A stretch of 60,717 nt of DNA from a bacterium (GTDB taxonomy: Bacteria > Planctomycetota > Planctomycetia > Kolteriales > Kolteriaceae), in contig JAIEPU010000002.1 of NCBI GenBank assembly GCA_019748235.1, positions 1 to 60,717 on the forward strand, in the 5' to 3' direction. The position numbers and the translations under genes are program-made. The notes beneath the pieces were generated by a model. That model saw nothing but the letters and a program-made list of their open reading frames with translations. It was not told where the DNA came from and did no database searches. Of this stretch, positions 54,086 through 60,717 are shown piece by piece. Position 1 is the stretch's first letter, and each line of letters opens with the position of its first letter.

Positions 54086-54682
54086 TTAAGCCGGCGACCG
54101 AACCGCTTCCATTTCCATCAGTCGGCACATGTGGTCGACGAGATCTTCCACTTCGAACGGCTTCTGGAGGAAGTCGTCCGCGCCGGCTGCCCGGAGTTCG
54201 TCAATCTTGTCCGCCTCGACCATACCGCTGATGCAGAGGATTTTGACATCCTCAAGCGAGTTGTCGCTGCGAACCTTAAGACAGACTTCGCGACCGTTGA
54301 TATCGGGGAGCATCACGTCCAGGACGATGATGTCCGGACGGTATTCCTTGATCATCATGCCCGCGTCGAAGCCGTTGTTGGCTACACGCACGGTGAAGCG
54401 GCCGTCTTCTTCAAGACCCGCCTTCACCACTTCGACGAGATCCAAATCATCGTCGACGAGCAACACCTCCCTCTGTCCGCTGTCAAGCGAATCGGTCGGA
54501 ATGCCGTTATCTTTCATAAACTTATGGAGTGTTTCCCGCGGAATGCGGCGAAACTTCGAACCAGGGACTCGAAAGCCCTTGAGCTGTCCGGAATCGAAAC
54601 ACCGGATGATGGTTTGCTGGCTGACCTTGCAGATGCGCGCGGCCTCGCCGGTCGTAAAAACCGTTTTGGATCGGAGCGACAT
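54086..54682 (-). CDS. Response regulator with N-terminal excisionase-type HTH
   Basis: A 198-residue protein from the ATG at 54682. Residues ~8-58 form a MerR/excisionase-like HTH_17 domain ('FTTGEAARICKVSQQTIIRCFDSGQLKGFRVPGSKFRRI'), and residues ~72-190 a receiver with acidic pocket VDDD, phospho-acceptor Asp122 (LDVMLPD), Thr/Ser switch 'ISG' and Lys174 (QKPF). The output domain precedes the receiver, the reverse of OmpR/NarL regulators. The kinase downstream may phosphorylate it. It is driven by a consensus-perfect promoter with a ~270-nt leader. Confidence 0.93.
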   Translation of the reverse strand: MSLRSKTVFTTGEAARICKVSQQTIIRCFDSGQLKGFRVPGSKFRRIPRETLHKFMKDNGIPTDSLDSGQREVLLVDDDLDLVEVVKAGLEEDGRFTVRVANNGFDAGMMIKEYRPDIIVLDVMLPDINGREVCLKVRSDNSLEDVKILCISGMVEADKIDELRAAGADDFLQKPFEVEDLVDHMCRLMEMEAVRSPA

Positions 54683-54955
54683 GGCACCTATCAACCCGGA
54701 TGGGTTGCCCGCTATGCTGTGAGATCTCGGTGCGTTTCCTTACGCCAGGATCGCTGAGACCTGTCGACTTTCCTTGTCCTTGTGGGCCCAAAGAAACCGG
54801 CGGAGAAAGTTATTCACAATCCTCGCCTGTCCGCTTGGCGGTTCACCTCGAACGATCGGCTAGCGGAACGTTCACCGCCTGACACCCACGCCTGATTAGC
54901 TTGCCTGACCGACCATTTTTGCCCAGTCAGACAACTCTCACCAGCTTTGCTAGCC
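54683..54955 (-). other. Structured 5' leader of the HTH-receiver gene
   Basis: The ~270-nt segment between the predicted start of transcription and the ATG has no gene. CGGCTAGC at its 5' end (about 54956-54949) can pair with GCTAGCCG about 90 nt later, and GGCGGT-GAACG pairs with CGTTC...ACCGCC around 54875-54838, so alternative folds exist. It matches no RNA family I recognise. Confidence 0.45.
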
Positions 54956-54961
54956 GCGAGG

Positions 54962-54989
54962 ATTATACCCCCGACCCAAAACGTGTCAA
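54962..54989 (-). promoter_or_regulatory. Consensus-perfect sigma-70 promoter
   Basis: On the minus strand TTGACA (54989-54984), a 16-bp spacer and TATAAT (54967-54962). Both hexamers equal the consensus. It reads toward the HTH-receiver gene, with transcription starting near 54955. Confidence 0.85.
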
Positions 54990-55070
54990 CGCAACGTAGT
55001 CGTGAATGGATCGCGTAAATGACGAATTCGTATGCAGTTATCGCGGTCCCCTGAAAGAGTCGCCATTTTT

Positions 55071-56912
55071 CTAAGAACTCGCATCCTCTGATTTGCCGTG
55101 AACCCCCGATTCCAAGTACATCAACACAGTCGCCAAGTCTGCCGGGGTGATCCCACTAATCCGACTTGCCTGTCCCAAATTGGCGGGTCGAACGAGACTT
55201 AGTTTTTCGCGAGCTTCGAAGCGGAGCTGAATGGCATGGCGGTAATCAAAACTTGTGGGAATCTTCTTCAACTCAAGCCGCTTGAAACGCTCGGCCTGAT
55301 CAACCTGCTTCTTTGCGTAGCCCGCGTACTTTGTTTCCGTCACTGTTTGTTCGACGACTCCTGGAAGCGATTCATAGGCGCGAAGTTCGGGCGCGATTTC
55401 ACAAAGATTCTCCCAACTCATCTGCGGCCGACTGATTAGTTTCTCCAGCGTGATTCCTTCGTGGCGTTTAGACTTCAACGTTTCCACGAGTTCCGCGATC
55501 CCCTTTTCCTTTTGCTGAAGCCGATCCCAATCTTCATCCCGAACAAGCCCGATCTCGCGAGCCAGAGGAGTTAACCGTCTGTCCGCGTTGTCGTGACGAA
55601 GCATGATCCGAAACTCGGCACGCGAAGTGAACATGCGGTATGGCTCGTCGACGCCGCGCGTCACGAGGTCATCGATCAGAACACCGATATATGCCTGATC
55701 ACGAGAAATGATGAACGGTTCGGACCCTCGGAGCTTGAGTGCGGCATTGATCCCGGCGATGAGTCCCTGGGCGGCGGCTTCCTCGTAGCCCGTCGTTCCA
55801 TTGATTTGACCGGCAAAATAAAGGCCCGACACTTTCTTCGATTCAAGACTGAGATGAAGCTGCGTCGGTGGGGCGTAGTCATATTCGACGGCATATCCGT
55901 AGCGCATGATTTCGGCATTCTCAAGCCCTGGAATTCGCTTCAGTACTTCATGCTGCACGTCTTTCGGCAAGCTGGTCGAGACACCGTTCACATAGATTTC
56001 GTGCGTTCGCCATCCTTCGGGTTCAAGGAAGATCTGATGCCGATCCTTCTCAGCAAAACGAACGACCTTGTCTTCGATCGAAGGACAATACCTTGGCCCT
56101 CGGCTTTCGATCTGTCCGCTATACATCGGCGCGCGGTGCAGATTCGCGCGGATGATTTCGTGCACTTCGTGATTGGTGTACGTGATCCAACAGGGAAGTT
56201 GCTCGCGTGTGATTCGCCCCGTAGAGAATGAAAACGGAGAGGGTTCGTCGTCGCCGGGTTGCGCTTCAAGCTTGCTGTAGTCGATGGTTCGTCCATTGAG
56301 ACGCGGGGGTGTTCCCGTCTTGAAGCGAGCGAGTTCAATTCCGGCACTGCGAAGGCTCGCGGATAAACCACTGATTGCCGCTTCGCCCGCTCGTCCGCCC
56401 GATGTCTTTGCTTCCCCCGTGTGCATGAGAGCTTGCAAGAATGTTCCAGTCGTCAAGATGACCGCCCGGCTGCGGTACAGCGTATCACCGCGCGTGAGGA
56501 CTCCGACGATTCGGCTCTCCTCAATGACGAGATCTTCAATCGATTCTTGTCGAAGCGTGAGGTTCTCTTGTTCCTCGACGACCCGCTTCATCTCGAACTG
56601 GTAAGCCTTTTTGTCCGCCTGGGCGCGTGGACTGTGCATCGCGGGTCCCTTGCGACGGTTGAGCAGTCGGAACTGAATGGCGGTCTGATCGATAATGCGC
56701 CCCATCTCGCCGCCGAGCGCATCGATTTCTCGGACGATCTGTCCCTTTGCCACACCGCCAATGGCTGGATTGCAGCTCATCTGTGCGACCGTATCGCAGT
56801 TCATCGTCAATAAGACGGTTTTTGCGCCAAGCCGGGCGGATGCCAATGCCGCCTCCACACCGGCGTGACCGGCCCCGACTACGATGACATCGAAATCATG
56901 AACGAGACGCAT
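55071..56912 (-). CDS. mnmG: tRNA uridine 5-carboxymethylaminomethyl modification enzyme MnmG
   Basis: A 613-residue protein from the ATG at 56912 (GAGG 6 nt upstream; GTG at 56918 also in frame). FAD motif '[22 protein letters not shown]', '[24 protein letters not shown]', and the family tags '[17 protein letters not shown]', '[10 protein letters not shown]' and '[19 protein letters not shown]' are complete. With MnmE it installs cmnm5U34 on tRNAs. mnmE and rsmG are not adjacent. Downstream on the same strand comes the HTH-receiver gene, behind its own promoter. Confidence 0.98.
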   Translation of the reverse strand: MRLVHDFDVIVVGAGHAGVEAALASARLGAKTVLLTMNCDTVAQMSCNPAIGGVAKGQIVREIDALGGEMGRIIDQTAIQFRLLNRRKGPAMHSPRAQADKKAYQFEMKRVVEEQENLTLRQESIEDLVIEESRIVGVLTRGDTLYRSRAVILTTGTFLQALMHTGEAKTSGGRAGEAAISGLSASLRSAGIELARFKTGTPPRLNGRTIDYSKLEAQPGDDEPSPFSFSTGRITREQLPCWITYTNHEVHEIIRANLHRAPMYSGQIESRGPRYCPSIEDKVVRFAEKDRHQIFLEPEGWRTHEIYVNGVSTSLPKDVQHEVLKRIPGLENAEIMRYGYAVEYDYAPPTQLHLSLESKKVSGLYFAGQINGTTGYEEAAAQGLIAGINAALKLRGSEPFIISRDQAYIGVLIDDLVTRGVDEPYRMFTSRAEFRIMLRHDNADRRLTPLAREIGLVRDEDWDRLQQKEKGIAELVETLKSKRHEGITLEKLISRPQMSWENLCEIAPELRAYESLPGVVEQTVTETKYAGYAKKQVDQAERFKRLELKKIPTSFDYRHAIQLRFEAREKLSLVRPANLGQASRISGITPADLATVLMYLESGVHGKSEDASS

Positions 56913-57013
56913 GCACACCCTCGCCGATCGTTCGGCTTAAGGTCAGTGAAATAAATGGGACGGCATCAAGAACTTACAAGTTCACGACACGTGCTTTGCC
57001 AGCATCGTTCATT

Positions 57014-58945
57014 CTATTTGGCGGGAGTATTGGGTGCGATCTGTCCGAGGAATTGCTCGATTTCCTCCTTGGAAACAGGAGCAAAACGTTCGGCTGCCGG
57101 ATCGAAAAATTGCTCGTGCAGTTCGAGGGCTTTTCGCAGAAGTGGCTCGATACGATCGGTCCTAACTTTGAGATCGCGGTAAATTGTCGCGAGTTGATAG
57201 CAAGGATACGGTTTATCGGCGATCGATTCCGCGATATCCCATGCCTTTTCCGCCCCCTCTTTGTTCCCGGTCACGAATTCCTTCGCCCCCAAGCGTGCAT
57301 AGTAATTCGCGACTATGGCGCGAGCGAAGCGGTCCATGACGTCATTTGGATCAACCATTGGTCCTGGGACCGTTGGCGGGGGATCAATTGGTTTGAACTG
57401 TTCATACCGCTCGATAATGGCTTTCGTCGGCGTTAACTGATACATGAGTCCGGCAGGTCGCCAACCGGCATTTGCCAAGTCTTCGAGATACTCCCGCCAC
57501 GCGGGAGTCACGGGCGTGAACGAGTAAAGAAAACCATCTTCTTTGGTTGGCTTGAAACCAAAGTGAGGTCCTCCGATTTGCACGTCCGGTCGCACCCCGG
57601 CGACTTTTGTGAGATAAAGGATCACGTACACCAGGTCGTCATTGGGAAGAATGCGTGAGTTCTTCGGAAGTCCACGAAGGATATCCTGTCCCAATTGCTC
57701 GGCGAAGACTTCGTTACGCCGATTGCAGAAGTTGAGATTTGAGATGCCGATGCCAACGATTCCAGCAATCGCCGCGATACGAATGATATTGCGAGAGGGT
57801 TCGCTGAAGAACTGAAAGAGGAGCGCGACACCAGCGGCAATCCATGTCGCCCAAATGACGTCCGCCGGAATGTAATAGACCCGGTGCACGAAGTCCCATG
57901 ACGTGTTGAATCGCTCCTTCAGCAGTACGTTGGTTAGGACATCGTTGAAAAGCCAAATCGCAATGCTTGCCGCCAAGTACCCCCGATTGGAACGAAAGAG
58001 TTGAATCATCCCCAGAGCGACGAAGAGCAAGATAAACGGAGTGAATGCCTCAAGATGTCGGCGGAACGCCGAGGCGGAATGCTTTAGTCCATCGCTTAAA
58101 TCGCCACCTTGACGGATGGTCTCTTTGCCCGTGCTATAAGCGGTCCGAAGAACGTGATCTCTGATTTCCTCGAGAGTACCTGTTCCCATCATGTTTGGAA
58201 CCGGATGCGCATAGGCTCGAACGGGAAGATAGAGGTAAAGGGAAAGTCCGAGAACCAAGAAACTGGTGGCAATCAGAAGTACACGAGGCCGAAGTATCTG
58301 TCGCCAATCGGGAACAAGAACCCACACGGCATAGATCGGCGTGAACAGCAATACCAGAAAGTGATTGGCTGCCCCTAAACCGACCATGAGAGCTAGATTG
58401 TAAATCCACCCAATTCTTTTTGTCGCTTTCCACTCAAGAATCGACCAGACGGCAAGAGCGATCATGAGAGCGTTGAGCGTGTAGACTTCCGCGATCACCG
58501 CTTGTGACCAGAAGTAACGTGATACACCCAAGGCCCAGGCGCCGATCAACGAGGCCCAGCGGTCCCCCGTCAATCGATGGCAGATTAAGTACGTGACGAG
58601 GCATGTTCCTGCGGCGGACACGGCGGAAAAGAGATGGACTCGCTCCGCGATATTCCCCACCGGTATCCAAGTGAATAGATGGGCGAGAATGCACCAGAGA
58701 GGGTAACCGGGGGGGTGCGGAATGCCAAGGTTGTAGGCAGCCGTGATGAATTCACCCGAGTCCTCGAGCGTCACGGTCGGAGCGAGCGTGAACATGTAAA
58801 GAAGAAGCGGCCCGAGAAAGCTCACAATCGAAAACCAGCTATTGGGATCGGAGATCCAGTCGATGAATGAACGCCGCTCCGCCTGAGTGGCATAGTGACG
58901 CGATCGTTCCTTCAGAGACGAAATGCTGCTAGTCGACGTGGTCAT
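57014..58945 (-). CDS. DUF2723 multi-spanning membrane protein with C-terminal TPR-like region
   Basis: A 643-residue protein. The start of the family domain is clear: 'LYMFTLAPTVTLEDSGEFITAAYNLGIPHPPGYPLW', with acidic and aromatic residues in the first periplasmic loop as in GT-C glycosyltransferases (GT117). About ten TM helices fill residues ~40-420, and residues ~520-640 are helical and soluble ('EGAEKAWDIAESIADKPYPCYQLATIYRDL'), TPR-like. Members are thought to transfer sugars from lipid carriers to proteins or lipids. It is 6 bases downstream of the protease gene, likely co-transcribed. Confidence 0.9.
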   Translation of the reverse strand: MTTSTSSISSLKERSRHYATQAERRSFIDWISDPNSWFSIVSFLGPLLLYMFTLAPTVTLEDSGEFITAAYNLGIPHPPGYPLWCILAHLFTWIPVGNIAERVHLFSAVSAAGTCLVTYLICHRLTGDRWASLIGAWALGVSRYFWSQAVIAEVYTLNALMIALAVWSILEWKATKRIGWIYNLALMVGLGAANHFLVLLFTPIYAVWVLVPDWRQILRPRVLLIATSFLVLGLSLYLYLPVRAYAHPVPNMMGTGTLEEIRDHVLRTAYSTGKETIRQGGDLSDGLKHSASAFRRHLEAFTPFILLFVALGMIQLFRSNRGYLAASIAIWLFNDVLTNVLLKERFNTSWDFVHRVYYIPADVIWATWIAAGVALLFQFFSEPSRNIIRIAAIAGIVGIGISNLNFCNRRNEVFAEQLGQDILRGLPKNSRILPNDDLVYVILYLTKVAGVRPDVQIGGPHFGFKPTKEDGFLYSFTPVTPAWREYLEDLANAGWRPAGLMYQLTPTKAIIERYEQFKPIDPPPTVPGPMVDPNDVMDRFARAIVANYYARLGAKEFVTGNKEGAEKAWDIAESIADKPYPCYQLATIYRDLKVRTDRIEPLLRKALELHEQFFDPAAERFAPVSKEEIEQFLGQIAPNTPAK

Positions 58946-58951
58946 CGTTCC

Positions 58952-60025
58952 TCAGTTCTTCGTTCGTGAACTCTTCTTTTTGCGTGGAGAAGCTTCCTTC
59001 TCCTTCGCTTCCTCTCCGACCTTGGAGAGGAGTAGAGTTGGCCCGTCGGGATCAATCTGATGATTGAAGTGCTTGAGAAAGCTGTTGCCGAGGAGCGCAT
59101 CCGCTCCCTTGAATTCCTCGGGAAGAACAGCGCATGCCACGTTCTCCACCTCGAAATCGCCGACCCTCACCGATTCAAGCATCATAAGCTTTCCGTTTAT
59201 CGTCTCGCCATTCGCGATGGTGATTCGAATCGTTTGATCCTCTTCGGTCGGCTCGAGGCCCGCCTTCCTCGCGATGCCGAACGGCAAACAGATAATGCTC
59301 GCGCCGGTATCCAGGATGAACGACTCATGCACGTCGCCGTTGAGAAGGACATCAACGATGTTGACTCCCCCTTCCTTGCGAAGCTTGATCTCACCCGACT
59401 GAATTCGTGATGCCACGCGAAGGAGTTCTTTCTCACGGCTTTTGAAGGACCGCGACGGACCCAGTGCCGTCGGCTTGTCGGCGTCTTTGTTGAACGCTTC
59501 GAGCGCTGCTGTCACTTCGCTGTCAGCCGAGAGTTCCGCGTAGTGCTTGTTGATCCCCTCGTAGGTCGCCTGCAGTTCGCGAACCGCGTCGACGTATTTC
59601 ACACGAGCCTTCTGATACGCCGAGCGAATTTTTTGAACGGCTGGATCCTCGTTCCCCTCGAACTGTTGCTTCCCCAGGCGTGACGAGATCTGATTCATCT
59701 CGCGGACGATCCGGTTATGCGCGTCGACGTCACCCTCTGGAACCCGATCGAGCATGGCGGATAACTGGTCGTACCGGTCCTTCAACTGACGGCCGTTATC
59801 CTTGAACTCCGCTTGCTGAATATTCAGCCGCTCTTGGCTTCGCTCGGCATCACGAAACTGTTTTTGGATCGGGCGAAGCTCATCGAACTTGTCATCGAAC
59901 TCTTTCTCGTCGTCCAATACCCAAGTCTGCTGCGCGAGCGAAAGCCCCTTCCCTTGGAGTTTCTTCTCCGGCGCCGGTTCCTCAGCGGCGAGTGTAGCGC
60001 AAAGTGCCAGTAGAACGGCGATCAT
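58952..60025 (-). CDS. Exported retropepsin-like aspartic protease with coiled-coil N-terminus
   Basis: A 357-residue protein with a signal peptide ('MIAVLLALCATLAAEEP'). Residues ~35-200 are coiled coil. Residues ~220-335 resemble clan AA (retropepsin-like) domains: 'FILDTGASIICLPFGIARKAG' with the catalytic D-T-G-A-S, 'IRITIANGETINGKLMML', and 'DALLGNSFLKHF' near the end. Bacterial members act as dimers in the envelope; no substrate is known. The C-terminal tail is Lys/Arg/Ser rich. It sits between ileS and the DUF2723 gene on the same strand. Confidence 0.85.
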   Translation of the reverse strand: MIAVLLALCATLAAEEPAPEKKLQGKGLSLAQQTWVLDDEKEFDDKFDELRPIQKQFRDAERSQERLNIQQAEFKDNGRQLKDRYDQLSAMLDRVPEGDVDAHNRIVREMNQISSRLGKQQFEGNEDPAVQKIRSAYQKARVKYVDAVRELQATYEGINKHYAELSADSEVTAALEAFNKDADKPTALGPSRSFKSREKELLRVASRIQSGEIKLRKEGGVNIVDVLLNGDVHESFILDTGASIICLPFGIARKAGLEPTEEDQTIRITIANGETINGKLMMLESVRVGDFEVENVACAVLPEEFKGADALLGNSFLKHFNHQIDPDGPTLLLSKVGEEAKEKEASPRKKKSSRTKN

Positions 60026-60132
60026 GCATATTCCTCAACGAGAAATACGGTGTGCTTCTCTTTTCGCAAACGATTTCCGAAACCAGTCCGCAGCGAAAAT
60101 GAGAGGCATGCACCGACCTTGATCGCACAATC

Positions 60133-60717
60133 TTACTTCACGGGGGCGATGCTAATCGAGACAGAAAATGATTCGACTTCGATCGATTCTGACTTGGCTG
60201 CGGTTGCAATGGCCGCTCGACTCAATTCGCGAGCCAAAGTCTCGTGCGCGATGTATTCTCCGTGTTCTGAAAGAACCTCTTTCAACTCCGAAGGTACTTC
60301 GACTCCGAGTTGAATCCTCGCATCGAACGCCAGATCGAGATCTCGCCGCATTCCCTGAATGGCGTGGACGATCTCGCGAGCATAGCCCTCTCGTTTGAGG
60401 GAATCGGTGATCTCTGTCGCAAGAACCACCACCACTCGACCACTCTCGGCGGCAGCGTAACCCGGCTTGGCCGCCACTTCAACCAGGACATCATCAGTCG
60501 TCAGCGGGAACGGCTCGCCGTCCAGCGAGATCGTGTACTCCCCCTTCTCGACCAGGGCATTCCGAATGGTGATTCCTTCGACTTCGCCGAGAGCCTTTTT
60601 GAGAACGTTGAGTTTCTTGCCGAGCTTCGGCCCGAGCTTCTTCAGGTCCGGCTTCACGGTGAATGTGACGTAGTCGTCTGCTCGCTTGGCGTTCTCCGCA
60701 ACATGCACGTTTAACTC
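60133..60717 (-). CDS. ileS: Isoleucyl-tRNA synthetase, C-terminal end
   Basis: The reading frame is open to the window edge ('ELNVHVAENAKRADDYVTFTVKPDLKKLGPKLGKKL' from 60717) and ends at 60133. This matches the last part of long bacterial or archaeal-type IleRS after the anticodon-binding domain: 'GEPFPLTTDDVLVEVAAKPGYAAAESGRVVVVLATEITDSLKREGYAREIVHAIQGMRRDLDLAFDARI', a block with the family DUF5915 tail. The catalytic part (HIGH, KMSKS) is outside, so symbol and class are inferred from the C-terminal domain. Confidence 0.9.
   Translation of the reverse strand, partial: ELNVHVAENAKRADDYVTFTVKPDLKKLGPKLGKKLNVLKKALGEVEGITIRNALVEKGEYTISLDGEPFPLTTDDVLVEVAAKPGYAAAESGRVVVVLATEITDSLKREGYAREIVHAIQGMRRDLDLAFDARIQLGVEVPSELKEVLSEHGEYIAHETLARELSRAAIATAAKSESIEVESFSVSISIAPVK

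Noticed and set aside
54002..54757. Two long plus-strand frames (251 and 197 codons) over the HTH-receiver gene
   Set aside because: They lie opposite a clear HTH and receiver coding sequence that also has a consensus promoter.
54810..54818. TTATTCACA, a DnaA-box match near mnmG
   Set aside because: mnmG is near oriC in some bacteria, but there is a single box, no cluster, no AT-rich unwinding region and no dnaA or rsmG neighbour; about two such matches are expected by chance in 60 kb.

Overview
The window reads as chromosomal DNA of a planctomycete. A DUF1501 protein with a Tat-like leader, a secreted redoxin/cytochrome c/copper-monooxygenase fusion, several Gfo/Idh/MocA oxidoreductases, a protein with a VPxPA-CTERM-like tail, DUF1015, DUF2723 and DUF5682 proteins and a histone-like tail on a DksA protein all fit that phylum. 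Species cannot be named. I saw no rRNA, tRNA, CRISPR array, transposase or prophage.

Layout. 1-13.8 kb: housekeeping and hypothetical genes (end of a PQQ-propeller protein, a degenerate GGDEF protein, a large secreted protein, Gfo/Idh oxidoreductase, a lipoprotein-like gene behind stacked hairpins, an FHA/coiled-coil protein, recG, rlmI, DUF1501). 14.1-22.9 kb: two convergent surface-polysaccharide operons (GT4, GT4, polysaccharide deacetylase on +; fused dehydrogenase/Gfo-Idh, heparinase II/III, GT4 on -). 23.1-24.1 kb: a six-helix membrane protein overlapping a winged-helix regulator. 24.7-33.7 kb: half of a type VI secretion system (tssA, tssB, tssC, two near-identical hcp genes, tssE, tssF, tssG), i.e. 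sheath, tube and part of the baseplate; tssK, the membrane complex, ClpV and VgrG are not here. 33.7-42.9 kb: SDR, DksA with acidic/basic tail, moaA-moaE, DUF1015, HisN-like phosphatase, iscX, histidine kinase, dGTPase, HIT protein. 43.2-51.9 kb: low-complexity surface protein, a TetR unit divergent from the redoxin/cytochrome/monooxygenase gene across a clear promoter and palindromic operator, DUF5682, thiolase, bestrophin. 52.1-60.7 kb: histidine kinase, HTH-receiver regulator behind a consensus-perfect promoter, mnmG, DUF2723 membrane protein, retropepsin-like protease and the 3' end of ileS, all on the minus strand.

The most notable points are (i) the T6SS block, whose two hcp genes are about 97% identical in DNA, are each bounded by terminators, and share only a short island in otherwise unrelated 0.5-kb leaders; (ii) the DksA protein with an acidic stretch and a 120-residue K/A/P-rich tail; (iii) the Gly- and Gln/Asn-rich protein with a lipobox-like N-terminus and a VPxPA-CTERM-like C-terminus; (iv) the TetR operator/promoter in front of the redox fusion; and (v) the perfect -35/-10 promoter with a roughly 270-nt structured leader in front of the HTH-receiver gene. 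All assignments come from reading the sequence; no database search was run.
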